A DNA stretch of 64,000 bases from positions 1 to 64,000 of the forward strand of contig NZ_JTHE03000100.1 of assembly GCF_000817775.3 (NCBI RefSeq), given 5' to 3'. The stretch comes from Lyngbya confervoides BDU141951 (lineage in GTDB: Bacteria > Cyanobacteriota > Cyanobacteriia > Thermosynechococcales > Thermosynechococcaceae). The notes beneath the pieces are model-generated. The model had not been told where the DNA came from. It worked only from the letters and a program-made list of their open reading frames with translations, and searched no databases. How positions within the stretch are numbered: the stretch's first letter is position 1; each line of letters opens with the position of its first letter. This document shows positions 38,294-47,364 of this stretch, one piece after another. The translations under genes and the position numbers were made by a program.

Positions 38294-39256
38294 ATGCCTG
38301 TTGACTTAACCGCCCCTGAAGCTGGCGGGGAAAAGTTTGCGCTGCGACTATCCCTCTTTGGATCCCTGGGGGCAACGATCCTGGCCTTTGCCTTTGCCTT
38401 TGGGTCCCGATCTGGGGCCATCATGTTAGATGGCTTTTACTCCTTGGTTACCCTGAGCATGAGCTTGCTCACCTTAAAAGTGGCCGATCTACTGGAGCGC
38501 GGCAGAAGCCCCCAATATCAATTTGGCTATTATGGCTTTGAACCCCTGATTAATACCATTAAGGGGATTATTGTCCTGAGTGTGACGCTGTTCGCCCTGG
38601 TGAGTGCAGTGGAAGCCCTGATCTATGGCGGACGCCCCCTGGAAGTTGGCAGCGCTTTTGTGTTTGCGCTACTCTCGACGGTCATTTGTGCTGCCATGGG
38701 TTTAACCTTGAGTCGGTTCGCGCATCGGCTGCAGTCTCCCCTGCTAGCGGTAGATGCACGGGACTGGAGAATTGATACGCTCATTAGCGGCGCGATTGCG
38801 ATCGCCTTTGGACTAGGCTGGATGATGAGTGGCACCGCCTGGGTGTTCTTGGTGCCCTATATTGATCCGCTGTTGGTGACGGTGCTTGCCCTGGTCGTGG
38901 TGCCCATTCCCGTGCGGACCGTCTTGGAGGGCGTTAATCAGCTTCTCGCCGGCGCACCGGACCCTGAACTAGAAACAGCTATCCGCAGCAAGCTCCAGCA
39001 GGTCTGCGAGGACTATCCCATTTGTCAAACCGAGGTACAAATGGCTCAAATCGGTCGTGTCCTCTGCGTTTCTGTACAAGTTTTAGTTCCAGGACAGTAT
39101 AAACTCACCCATGTACCAGACCTGGATCAAATCCGAGAGCGGTTTACCCAGGTCATCCAAGCAGCCCATCCCCACACCGACATTGATATTTGCTTTACCG
39201 GAGATGAGCAATGGTTAAAGGGAGAACCCTATGAAGATTCTGCAGATCTGACCTAG
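38294..39256 (+). CDS. Cation diffusion facilitator (CDF) family transporter
   Basis: CDF proteins export divalent metals (Zn, Co, Mn, Fe) in exchange for protons. The 320-residue protein has about five or six membrane helices (14-230), then a cytoplasmic domain of ferredoxin-like type (about 235-305) ending near HPHTDIDICFTG. The canonical metal site in helices 2 and 5 is altered. Helix 2 reads MLDGFYSL (Asp46, with Ser50 where a second Asp is usual), and helix 5 has DWRID (Asp157, Asp161) instead of HxxxD. Such changes fit Mn/Fe-type rather than Zn-type members, but substrate cannot be fixed by reading. It follows the hypothetical gene by 22 bases. Confidence 0.85.
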   Translation: MPVDLTAPEAGGEKFALRLSLFGSLGATILAFAFAFGSRSGAIMLDGFYSLVTLSMSLLTLKVADLLERGRSPQYQFGYYGFEPLINTIKGIIVLSVTLFALVSAVEALIYGGRPLEVGSAFVFALLSTVICAAMGLTLSRFAHRLQSPLLAVDARDWRIDTLISGAIAIAFGLGWMMSGTAWVFLVPYIDPLLVTVLALVVVPIPVRTVLEGVNQLLAGAPDPELETAIRSKLQQVCEDYPICQTEVQMAQIGRVLCVSVQVLVPGQYKLTHVPDLDQIRERFTQVIQAAHPHTDIDICFTGDEQWLKGEPYEDSADLT

Positions 39257-39262
39257 CCCCGA

Positions 39263-39865
39263 TTAGGGTGAAAGCTGCTGCTGTTGTTGATAACGTTCTT
39301 GCCAGGCTAGCAGAGGACTTTTCTGAGCTTCGTGGGCGTCAGGTTTGGGCTGAAGGGAACCCATGCGGCGAATTTCCGAACAAAAGTTAGCCTCCGAAGT
39401 GCCCTGATCATGGGTAAGGGTGCTACTGCGAATTCTTAAGTTGGGACTGGCAAACCAAATTCGCTCGCTCAAGGTGCCATGGTCCTGAGTTTGGACCAGA
39501 GTCATCACCTCATCTTGCCCCAGGGTAAAGGTGCCAAGGCGAACGGCGCCCTGCTGGGACTGGCTAATTAGCCGCCCCTGGTGGGGCGCCTGCGGATCTA
39601 GAACTGGGACCAGTAAGGTTGTCCCGATTTGAGTGCGACCATTAGAGAGGGTCGCCTTCCAGGTCACTTCCAGACCACAAATGGCCTGGTCCGCAGGCAA
39701 GTTCGACTGTTTACAGGCTTCAATCACCGGAGAACTCTCAGCACTGAGGCACTCCATCCAAAGGTCGGCACGCGCCACATCGGTTTTTTCTTGAAGAATG
39801 TGATGTTCGGTGCGCTGTGAAACCCACTGCCCTTCACAGAGTTGAAAAAACTCCTGAATATCCAT
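39263..39865 (-). CDS. cpcS: Phycobiliprotein chromophore lyase, CpcS/CpeS type
   Basis: CpcS-type lyases attach phycocyanobilin to Cys82-84 of phycobiliproteins, mainly allophycocyanin and the phycocyanin beta subunit. The 200-residue protein starts MDIQEFFQLCEGQWVSQRTE and ends with FCSEIRRMGSLQPKP, both typical of the lipocalin-like CpcS family. The longer in-frame start at 39913 adds 16 unlike residues and was rejected. It implies that the organism builds phycobilisomes. It is convergent with the CDF gene with only 6 bases between the stops. CpcS-I, -II and -III types cannot be separated with certainty here. Confidence 0.85.
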   Translation of the reverse strand: MDIQEFFQLCEGQWVSQRTEHHILQEKTDVARADLWMECLSAESSPVIEACKQSNLPADQAICGLEVTWKATLSNGRTQIGTTLLVPVLDPQAPHQGRLISQSQQGAVRLGTFTLGQDEVMTLVQTQDHGTLSERIWFASPNLRIRSSTLTHDQGTSEANFCSEIRRMGSLQPKPDAHEAQKSPLLAWQERYQQQQQLSP

Positions 39866-40007
39866 GCCAACGCTTTTCCTAGAGTCAATAGAAACACGAG
39901 TCAATAGAAGCACGAAGGTCGACCTTGTAATGACGAAAAGCGTTCATGCCAAGGAACTTCGCGGAGAAATATGCTTTCCCCAAGACAGTATTCTAACGCG
40001 AATTGGT

Positions 40008-40883
40008 CTAGGGGCTGTCCAGAGACCCAGGACATAAAAACTGGGCATGGTGACGCAAGTGATCCTCAATCAAACTAGCAATGAAGTAGTAGCTGTGATC
40101 ATAGTCTGGATGCTGACGTAGCGTGAGCGATCGCCCTGTCTCTGCACAGGCCTGGGCCAGGGATTGGGGCATCAGATCCTGGAGAAAGGGATCGCTCAGT
40201 CCCTGATCCACCAGCAGGGGACGAGGATCCACATAGCGCTTGAGAAGTTCTGTTGCATCATAGTCCTTCCAGGCGGCCACCGTATCGCCTAGATAGCGCT
40301 CAAAGGCTGGCCGGGTCCAGTCGCTGGCTATGGGGTGGCAAATGGGGGCCAGGGCCGAGATAGATCGGTAGCGATCGCCGTTGCGCAGCCCAATGACCAA
40401 GGCGCCATGTCCGCCCATGGAATGCCCCATGATCCCCTGGCGGTCCAAGTCCACGGCAAACGCTTGAGCAAGCAGGATCGGCAGTTCCTCGACTACATAG
40501 CTATACATTTGATAGTGGCGCTTCCAAGGATCTTGGGTCGCATTCAGGTAAAAGCCGGCCCCGGATCCATACACCCAGTCTGTATCTTCATCAGGAATTC
40601 CTGTGTGGCGCGGACTAGTATCCGGCACCACTAGACACAATCCCAGTTCCGCTGCGAAGCGCTGCGCTCCGGCCTTGACCATAAAGTTTTCCTCCGTGCA
40701 GGTTAACCCCGACAGAAAGTACAGCACTGGCCTTGGCCCCTGCTGCATCTGAGGGGGCGCGTAGAGCGAAAACCGCATGGGACAGCCGCAAACTCTAGAG
40801 TCATGTTCATAAAATCCCACCGTCCCGCCAAAGCAGTGATGGGTTTGTAGGGAGGCGATCGCCCCCGGATCAAAGGGACTCAT
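40008..40883 (-). CDS. fghA: S-formylglutathione hydrolase
   Basis: The enzyme hydrolyses S-formylglutathione to formate and glutathione, the second step of glutathione-dependent formaldehyde removal. The 291-residue esterase-D-type alpha/beta hydrolase has PVLYFLSGLTCTEENFMVKA, VVPDTSPRHTGIPDED, and the nucleophile elbow GHSMGGHGAL with Ser near 154. The catalytic Asp comes later, and HPDYDHSYYFIASLIEDHLRHH holds the catalytic His. Length is normal. A partner formaldehyde dehydrogenase (adhC) is not adjacent. Cytoplasmic. Confidence 0.93.
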   Translation of the reverse strand: MSPFDPGAIASLQTHHCFGGTVGFYEHDSRVCGCPMRFSLYAPPQMQQGPRPVLYFLSGLTCTEENFMVKAGAQRFAAELGLCLVVPDTSPRHTGIPDEDTDWVYGSGAGFYLNATQDPWKRHYQMYSYVVEELPILLAQAFAVDLDRQGIMGHSMGGHGALVIGLRNGDRYRSISALAPICHPIASDWTRPAFERYLGDTVAAWKDYDATELLKRYVDPRPLLVDQGLSDPFLQDLMPQSLAQACAETGRSLTLRQHPDYDHSYYFIASLIEDHLRHHAQFLCPGSLDSP

Positions 40884-41063
40884 GATGGGTCTTGTGCTCC
40901 TATAAACAGTGGGTCAAAAAGGCCAGTCCAATTCCGTCATGGATAGCCGCTATCAGTATCAGTGATCTGCCCCTTGCGAGCTTGGGCAGTCCCTGGGGCA
41001 ATCTATAGAGAAGTCACGCCCTCAGGGGTCCACTGATCCGTAAAAGTGTACGAAAAACCATCT

Positions 41064-41441
41064 ATGTTCTTCAAGACTCCCTCTCTCCGTCGGGCTCTCA
41101 CGTTGATGGCGGGGGCCTTCTTTGCCATTGGCATGGGGCAATCCGTGGTCGCGATGTTCTTAGCTAAACCCCCGATGGGACAATCGGCCCGTGAGGCGGC
41201 ACCTCAGCCTGCTGAGCTTGCCCAACTTGAAGCAGGCTACAAGCTGGTCTTGGCGCGAGAGCCTCAAAACCCAACCGCCCTAAGGGAATTGCTGAACCTG
41301 TACCTCGCCCAAGCAGATTGGGTGAGCGCCAGGGAAATCTTGGAACGATTGCGCAAACAGCAGCCTCAGGAAGCCGAATATTCGGCGCTGCTGGCAGACC
41401 TCAATCAAAAAATAGGGAGTCAAGGTCCCCTCAAGCCCTAA
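41064..41441 (+). CDS. Membrane-anchored small TPR-like protein
   Basis: The 125-residue protein has an N-terminal basic stretch and one hydrophobic helix (about 10-32, LMAGAFFAIGMGQSVVAMFL). About two TPR-like helical hairpins follow (LAQLEAGYKLVLAREPQNPT through SAREILERLRKQQPQEAEYS). It is probably anchored in the cytoplasmic or thylakoid membrane with the TPR part outside the lipid. A GTG start six codons upstream is possible; neither has a strong ribosome-binding site. I recall similar short proteins in cyanobacteria but no function. Confidence 0.7.
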   Translation: MFFKTPSLRRALTLMAGAFFAIGMGQSVVAMFLAKPPMGQSAREAAPQPAELAQLEAGYKLVLAREPQNPTALRELLNLYLAQADWVSAREILERLRKQQPQEAEYSALLADLNQKIGSQGPLKP

Positions 41442-41760
41442 CCCCCCCACAGCCCTAACCCCCTCAAACCCTGGATTTCCTACCCCCCTGAGCCAGCCAC
41501 AGTTGCAGGTACACAGGGATCTTGCACGCCGGAACCTGACCTAGTTTCAGACGTCACCTAAGGTGAGTTTGCCAGGTATATGGGCAGCGAATCAGCCCAA
41601 GGATATCTTGCCGCCCTAGGATGGGATTAGTTAGAATTTTTCCCCGGTTTCCACACCTGTGGTCTAGTTTTTCCGTCCAGGCCTCCACTGTTGGGACCCT
41701 ACCAACGGTGTTTACCCCGGAGTGTTTTTCTGAGTTTTATTCCAGGTGCTGTTCCGCTCC
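41442..41760. other. Spacer with CCCTAACCCC repeats
   Basis: Just after the TPR-like gene the motif CCCTAACCCC occurs twice (about 41438 and 41453), with a related CCCTCAAACCC. The remainder is unremarkable, with T-rich tracts at about 41637 and 41668. No coding sequence or RNA gene was recognised. Confidence 0.45.
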
Positions 41761-43278
41761 ATGACCCTTCCCCAATTCCTTAAGACTTCCTCTCCCTTAC
41801 TTCTTAGCCTTAGCCTTCTTAGCCAGCTGTGGATCCCCTTTTCCTCCAAGCCAGTCCTGGGACAAACCCAGGACTTTTGCCAGCTGCCCGCGGAAACCAT
41901 GCGCCAAAAAGAGCGCTATCTTGCTGCAGGGTTGCAGGGCGATCGCCAGGCCCAAATAAGCTATAAGGCCATGGTGGCCAAACACCGAAATGAACTTCTT
42001 CAATGCCGACAGCAATCCTGGCTAAAGAATCAGGCCATCTGGCTCAGGCTGTATGAATGCGATCTCAAGCCGGGGGTTCTCGATAGCCTCCTCGATCGGC
42101 TGGTGAGCCGGGGCTACAACCAGGTCTATATCGAAGTGTTCTATAGCGGCCAGGTTTTACTGCCTCCTGGCCAGAACCCAACCCCCTGGACCTCGGTGGT
42201 GCGATCGCCTGAATACGCCAATCGAGATCTCTTGGATGAAGCAATCCAAAAAGCTCGCGAGCGGGGGATGGAACCCTATGCCTGGTTGTTTAGCTTAAAC
42301 TATGGCTATCAATACGGGACGCGACCCGATCGCCAAAGCGCAGTTGCCCGAAACGGTCGGGGCCAAACCAGTTTGAGCCTGGGATCGGCCAGTAACCCCA
42401 ACAGTGGAGATACCAATAAGACCTTTGCAGATCCTTATAGTCCCCTTGCCCAGCAGGACTATGCCAATTTGCTTCAGGCAGTCCTCCAGCGCCGCCCCAA
42501 GGGGGTTTTATTCGACTACATACGCTATCCCAAACAGAGTGGCGGCGCATCGGTCGCCAGCCAAGCCCGCGACCTCTGGATTTTTGGGGACGCCTCCCGC
42601 GCGGTGCTGATTAATCGAGGTTTAAATCAAAAGGGCCGTACCGTGATTAATCACTACCTCAAAACGGGGACAATTTTGCCCCAGGATGTAGTGAAGCTGG
42701 ATCAGCTTTTCCCAAATGAGGACGTTGCCCTCTGGCAAGGACGCAGCGTGAATGGAATTTCTAAAAACACTCCCCCGGAGGATCGAGCCGCGAAGCTACG
42801 TTGGGATCTGTGGCTACTAAGCGTAGCCCATGCCTACCAAGGCATTATTGATTTTCTGCACCGGGCGGCGGTGCAAGCCCAGCGCCAGGGTATTGTCCCA
42901 GGGGCTGTATTTTTCCCGGATGCCAACCAAGCCGTGGGTCAAGGGTATGATTCGCGTATGCAGCCTTGGGACCGATTTTCTAAAAACTTGGAATGGCACC
43001 CGATGGCCTACGGACTCTGTCCCGATGGCGTCTCCTGCATCACCAGTCAGGTGGATCGGGTGCGTAAGACCCATCCAGATAAAACCATTACCCCTGCGAT
43101 CGCCGGAGCCTGGGGGCGTCCTGCCTTTAATCGCCCTTCCTTAGAGATCCAGATGGATGCCATTCGGCGCGCAACTCCAGAAGTCCAGTCCATTAGCCAC
43201 TTTGACTTTTCCTGGCAAGACCCGGAATTTGCTAACGCCCGCCGGGACTGCAAAGTTAACTTTACCAGCGCGGGTTAG
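41761..43278 (+). CDS. Family-10-like glycosyl hydrolase (GHL10), secreted
   Basis: The 505-residue protein begins with a signal peptide: LLLSLSLLSQLWIPFSSKP, then VLGQTQ, cleaved probably after about residue 32-34. The mature part is a TIM-barrel of the GHL10/DUF187-like type, with YNQVYIEVFYSGQVLLP, ARERGMEPYAWLFSLNYG, and the hallmark GVLFDYIRYP. A late strand has ITPAIAGAW. Such proteins are thought to act on glycans in the periplasm or envelope; activity is mostly inferred. ATG at 41761 was preferred over a GTG five codons upstream. It stands alone between the TPR-like gene and the convergent leuC. Confidence 0.82.
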   Translation: MTLPQFLKTSSPLLLSLSLLSQLWIPFSSKPVLGQTQDFCQLPAETMRQKERYLAAGLQGDRQAQISYKAMVAKHRNELLQCRQQSWLKNQAIWLRLYECDLKPGVLDSLLDRLVSRGYNQVYIEVFYSGQVLLPPGQNPTPWTSVVRSPEYANRDLLDEAIQKARERGMEPYAWLFSLNYGYQYGTRPDRQSAVARNGRGQTSLSLGSASNPNSGDTNKTFADPYSPLAQQDYANLLQAVLQRRPKGVLFDYIRYPKQSGGASVASQARDLWIFGDASRAVLINRGLNQKGRTVINHYLKTGTILPQDVVKLDQLFPNEDVALWQGRSVNGISKNTPPEDRAAKLRWDLWLLSVAHAYQGIIDFLHRAAVQAQRQGIVPGAVFFPDANQAVGQGYDSRMQPWDRFSKNLEWHPMAYGLCPDGVSCITSQVDRVRKTHPDKTITPAIAGAWGRPAFNRPSLEIQMDAIRRATPEVQSISHFDFSWQDPEFANARRDCKVNFTSAG

Positions 43279-43348
43279 CGCGATCTTGGGCAAGTCCGTT
43301 GGGACAGATCACGGCTAGGTCCGGGAATGCCATGAACAAGGCATTGGA

Positions 43349-44752
43349 TCAGGCTAAATGGCGCACATCGGTGACGCAGCCGGTAATCGCGGCCGCTGCC
43401 ACCATTGCCGGACTCATGAGCAGGGTCCGACCCGAGGCTGATCCTTGACGGCCTTTAAAGTTGCGATTTGAAGAGGAGGCACTGATCTGGCGACCTTCTA
43501 GCTTATCGGGATTCATGGCCAAACACATGGAACAGCCGGGTTCCCGCCATTCAAATCCGGCAGCACGAAACACTTGATCCAAGCCCTCCGCCTCCGCCTG
43601 CTGCTTGACCCGCTCCGATCCTGGCACCACAAAAGCTTTTACATCGGGAGCCACCTGCTTACCCCTGGCAATGTGGGCCGCTTCCCGCAAATCACTAATC
43701 CGACCATTCGTGCAGCTGCCAATGAAGCACACGTCCACGGGCGTGCCTTGAATAGGCGATCCCGGCTGAAGATCCATATATTCGTAGGCTTCTGCTGCGA
43801 GAACTCGCTCCGATTCCGGCAGCATGTCGGGGGTCGGAATCGGCTCATCAATCCCAATACCCTGCCCCGGCGTAATTCCCCAGGTAACCGTAGGGGCGAT
43901 CGCCGCTGCATCAAACACCACGCAATCGTCATAAATAGCCTCGGGATCACTGCGCAAACTGGTCCACCAGTTCACGGCCCGATCCCAATCCGCTGCTTTG
44001 GGGGCAAAGTCCCGGCCCCGGAGATAGTCAAAGGTCACCGCATCGGGATTGACATAGCCACAGCGAGCGCCCCCTTCAATGGCCATGTTACACAGGGTCA
44101 TGCGCTCTTCCATGGTCATCGCCGCAATGGTACTGCCCGCAAATTCATAGGCATAGCCAACTCCTCCCTTTACCCCCAAAGTGCGAATGATATGCAAAAT
44201 GACATCCTTGGCATAAACCCCAGATTGGAGAGGGCCGTTGACCTCAACCCGCCGCACCTTGAGCTTAGAGAGGGCCAGGGTTTGAGAGGCCAGCACATCC
44301 CGCACCTGACTGGTGCCAATCCCAAAGGCGATCGCCCCAAAGGCCCCATGGGTGGAGGTATGACTATCGCCGCAGGCAATGGTCATACCGGGCTGGGTCA
44401 AGCCCTGCTCCGGGGCAATCACATGGACAATCCCTTGCTGTCCAGAGTGCAGATTATAAAAGCGAATGTTGTTTTCTTGGCAGTTGGCCTCTAGGGCCTG
44501 CATCATTTCCTCGGCCAGTGGATCTTGGAAGGGGCGGACCTGATTCTGGGTTGGAACGATGTGATCAACCGTGGCCACCGTGCGCTCCGGCATGAGCACC
44601 TGCAACTGGCGATCGCGCAACATGGCAAAGGCCTGGGGACTGGTGACTTCGTGAATGAGATGGAGTCCAATAAATAGTTGGGTTTGTCCTGAGGGCAAAA
44701 CCCGCACAGTATGCAGGTCCCAAACTTTATCGAAGAGGGTGCCTTGGCTCAT
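43349..44752 (-). CDS. leuC: 3-Isopropylmalate dehydratase large subunit
   Basis: LeuC with LeuD isomerises 2-isopropylmalate to 3-isopropylmalate in leucine synthesis. The 467-residue aconitase-family protein begins [20 protein letters not shown]. It has [21 protein letters not shown] and the three Cys that hold the 4Fe-4S cluster ([15 protein letters not shown] and [13 protein letters not shown]). Length is normal. leuD is not adjacent, as is common in cyanobacteria. It lies downstream of pyk on the same strand, 108 bases away, with a tandem repeat in its leader. Confidence 0.97.
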   Translation of the reverse strand: MSQGTLFDKVWDLHTVRVLPSGQTQLFIGLHLIHEVTSPQAFAMLRDRQLQVLMPERTVATVDHIVPTQNQVRPFQDPLAEEMMQALEANCQENNIRFYNLHSGQQGIVHVIAPEQGLTQPGMTIACGDSHTSTHGAFGAIAFGIGTSQVRDVLASQTLALSKLKVRRVEVNGPLQSGVYAKDVILHIIRTLGVKGGVGYAYEFAGSTIAAMTMEERMTLCNMAIEGGARCGYVNPDAVTFDYLRGRDFAPKAADWDRAVNWWTSLRSDPEAIYDDCVVFDAAAIAPTVTWGITPGQGIGIDEPIPTPDMLPESERVLAAEAYEYMDLQPGSPIQGTPVDVCFIGSCTNGRISDLREAAHIARGKQVAPDVKAFVVPGSERVKQQAEAEGLDQVFRAAGFEWREPGCSMCLAMNPDKLEGRQISASSSNRNFKGRQGSASGRTLLMSPAMVAAAAITGCVTDVRHLA

Positions 44753-44786
44753 AGATGAAATGCGAAATCAGTGGGTTTCTATTCTA

Positions 44787-44846
44787 GCGAGGGGATGTCT
44801 AGCAAGGGGATGTCTAGCAAGGGGATATCTAGCAAGGGGATATCTA
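44787..44846. repeat. 15-bp tandem repeat, four copies
   Basis: GC(A/G)AGGGGAT(A/G)TCTA occurs four times head to tail (44787, 44802, 44817, 44832) in the spacer between pyk and leuC, with a truncated fifth GCAAG. Copies 1-2 share GATGTC and copies 3-4 share GATATC, so the array looks like recent pairwise duplication. Confidence 0.9.
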
Positions 44847-44860
44847 GCAAGAAAAAAAGA

Positions 44861-46630
44861 TTACGGCCTTGGGCCTGAATAGACCAGGCCACGCTGCACG
44901 TCCATGGTCAAAATCGTACCGCTGCGAATCAACGTGGTGGCATCCTTAACCCCCACGATCACCGGAATTCCCAGACGCAAGCCGAGCACTGCTGCATGGC
45001 TGTTCATGTCCCCTTCCTCGGTAATGATGCCCGCCGCTTTCTGCATGGCACCAATGTAGGAGGCATCGGTGTGATTGGCAATTAAAATTTCACCACTGTT
45101 AAAATGCTGAATAGCAGAGGACTCACGGGTGATGCGGGCTGGGCCGGTTACGGACCCGTGGCCAATGCCTAAGCCCTTCCCCATGACCGAGGTTACAATT
45201 TCCACCTTGACTAGATCGGTGGAGCCCGAGACCCCCTGCAAAGTCCCGGCAGTAATCACCACCAAATCTCCCGCCTTGACAAAGTCTTGCTCAAGGGCAG
45301 AATTCAAGGAGGCCTGAATGGTTTGGTTGGTGGACCCGGAATTCAGCACCAGGAGTGGATGCACCCCCCACACCAGCTGCAGGCGTCGAGCCACCTCCAC
45401 ATGGGGCGTAACGGCCAATATCTGGATGCTAGGACGAAACTTGGCGACGTTGCGGGCCGTCGCTCCGGTTTTGGTCAGGGTTAAAATCGCCTTTGCTCTA
45501 AGCTGCCCGGCAATCTGCCCCACTGCATGGCTGATAGCGTTGGGAATAGATCGCTTCGGCTCTTCCACAGGGATCGCAGTTTGATTCACCCGCTCCCGAT
45601 CAATGCGCGTGGCAATTTGAGCCATCGTCGCCACGGCTTCCACAGGATATTTCCCCACCGCCGCCTCATTGGAGAGCATCACGGCATCGGTGCCATCTAG
45701 GATTGCATTGGCCACATCGGAAATTTCAGCGCGGGTTGGCCTGGGGTTATTCACCATGCTGTCGAGCATCTGCGTAGCGGTAATCACGGGAATGCCCAAA
45801 CAGTTGGCTCGATAAATCAGGCGCTTTTGCAGCATGGGAACTTCCTCTGCTGGAACTTCGACGCCCAAATCGCCCCGCGCCACCATGACCCCATCGCACA
45901 GCTCCAGGATTTCATCCATCTGAGCGATCGCCTCGTGCTTTTCAATTTTGGCGATCACCGGAACGGACTTGCCGGCTTTGGCAATCAGTTCCTTAATCTC
46001 CAGCACATCTGCTGGATTTCTCACAAAGCTCAGGGCCACCCAGTCTACCCCTTGGGAAAGCCCAAACAGCAGGTCTTCTCGATCCTTTTCCGTTAGTGCC
46101 TTGACGGAAAGACAAACTCCAGGGAAGTTAACGCCCTTGCTATTGGACAGCACGCCCCCCACAATCACGCGACAGTGCAGGTCCTTTTGGGCCAGGTCCA
46201 CCTTTTCGACGCGCATTTCAACTTTGCCATCGTCGAGCAAAATAGTCGCACCGAGGGGAACCTCATCGGCCAAGTGGGGATAGGTTACCGAACTCAGGGT
46301 CTGGGTGCCGGGCAGTCCTTCTCGACTGGTCAGAATGAAGGTATCCCCTCTTTGCAGGGTAATCTGCCCAGCCTCAAACTTGCCCAGCCGAATCTTCGGT
46401 CCCTGTAAATCCTGCAGAATCGCCACGGGCTGGTTTAGTTCAAAGGAGACTTGTCGAATGAGCTTAATGGCCCGCAGGTGATCTTCGTGGCTACCATGGG
46501 AAAAGTTGAGCCGCAGGGTCGTTGCCCCAGCTTCAATCACGGCTTTCAACTTTTCATGGTTACAAATTGCTGGCCCAACAGTTGCAACAATCTTGGTTCG
46601 ACGGGAGGATAAACAATCAACTAAGCTCAT
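44861..46630 (-). CDS. pyk: Pyruvate kinase with C-terminal PEP-utiliser domain
   Basis: Pyruvate kinase converts PEP and ADP to pyruvate and ATP. The 589-residue protein has the N-terminal RRTKIVATVGPAICN and LNFSHGSHEDH. Next is the active-site VIAKIEKHEAIAQMDEIL, whose Lys is followed by the Mg-binding Glu. VMVARGDLGVEVP and the C-terminal regulatory domain follow. After about residue 490 comes an extra PEP-utilising swivelling domain (GIITEEGDMNSHAAVLGLRL) of the kind fused in many Firmicutes and cyanobacteria. ATG at 46630 was chosen over a TTG four codons upstream. Confidence 0.95.
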   Translation of the reverse strand: MSLVDCLSSRRTKIVATVGPAICNHEKLKAVIEAGATTLRLNFSHGSHEDHLRAIKLIRQVSFELNQPVAILQDLQGPKIRLGKFEAGQITLQRGDTFILTSREGLPGTQTLSSVTYPHLADEVPLGATILLDDGKVEMRVEKVDLAQKDLHCRVIVGGVLSNSKGVNFPGVCLSVKALTEKDREDLLFGLSQGVDWVALSFVRNPADVLEIKELIAKAGKSVPVIAKIEKHEAIAQMDEILELCDGVMVARGDLGVEVPAEEVPMLQKRLIYRANCLGIPVITATQMLDSMVNNPRPTRAEISDVANAILDGTDAVMLSNEAAVGKYPVEAVATMAQIATRIDRERVNQTAIPVEEPKRSIPNAISHAVGQIAGQLRAKAILTLTKTGATARNVAKFRPSIQILAVTPHVEVARRLQLVWGVHPLLVLNSGSTNQTIQASLNSALEQDFVKAGDLVVITAGTLQGVSGSTDLVKVEIVTSVMGKGLGIGHGSVTGPARITRESSAIQHFNSGEILIANHTDASYIGAMQKAAGIITEEGDMNSHAAVLGLRLGIPVIVGVKDATTLIRSGTILTMDVQRGLVYSGPRP

Positions 46631-46746
46631 TAAAGCCGCCAAGGTTTTGTGTTACATAATTTATTCCTCATTCAGAATACCTCAGTTCCTTCCCGATATT
46701 CTCTTCTCCAGCCCCTGAGGACGATCCTGACCTGAGGGACAGTGCC

Positions 46747-47184
46747 ATGAAGTTAAGCCGCAAGGGACAATATAGCGTGAAAGCCATGCTGGATCTCAGC
46801 CTGCAGCCCGGCTACGGTCCAGCCTCGGTGCGGGCGATCGCCCAGCGCCAGGATCTGCCCGCCCCCTACCTGGAAAAACTACTCATCCAGCTCCGGCGAG
46901 CGAACCTGGTGATCTCCGTACGCGGATCCCAGGGCGGCTATCGGCTGGCCAAACCGCCCCAGGCCATTTCCCTGGGATCTATCCTTGAGGCCGTGGGGGA
47001 GTCGATTGAAATGCTCAGCGATTTTGACCGACATGCCGCGGAAGACTGGGTGACGGCCCTGGTGTGGGAGAGACTGAATCGCAAGGTGCGAGACTTTGTC
47101 TTTACGCTCACCCTCGAAGATCTGTATTTTGATGCCCGCAGCCGCCAAGCCTCGCAGGGGGATCAAACCACCTTTATTATCTGA
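46747..47184 (+). CDS. Rrf2 family transcriptional regulator
   Basis: The 145-residue protein has the Rrf2 winged helix-turn-helix: MKLSRKGQYSVKAMLDLSLQ, VRAIAQRQDLPAPYLEKLL and VISVRGSQGGYRLAKPP. A dimer helix follows. The three Cys that bind the Fe-S cluster in IscR and NsrR are all missing, as there is no Cys anywhere in the protein. It therefore cannot sense through an Fe-S centre and is more like the cysteine-independent Rrf2 members. It is divergent from pyk with about 115 bases between starts, and pyk is a possible but unproven target. Confidence 0.88.
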   Translation: MKLSRKGQYSVKAMLDLSLQPGYGPASVRAIAQRQDLPAPYLEKLLIQLRRANLVISVRGSQGGYRLAKPPQAISLGSILEAVGESIEMLSDFDRHAAEDWVTALVWERLNRKVRDFVFTLTLEDLYFDARSRQASQGDQTTFII

Positions 47185-47364
47185 GGTAAAGGCGGGCTAA
47201 TTTTCGATTCGGGAGCCATCTAAGGCGATATCCGATCATTGCCCTTGGAGCCTCCGGCCAGGATCCGCCTGGGGGTTTACGGGACTGGCATGCCCCGTCC
47301 TGGGGAACTGGCCCAGTCCTGAGGGCAATTCCAGACCCAACCCATGGCGGTGCGATCGCCTAGG

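Noticed and set aside
43574-44494. 306-codon open frame antisense to leuC
   Set aside because: leuC itself is unmistakable. The antisense frame has no recognisable motif and mirrors the codon pattern of leuC, so it is a shadow.
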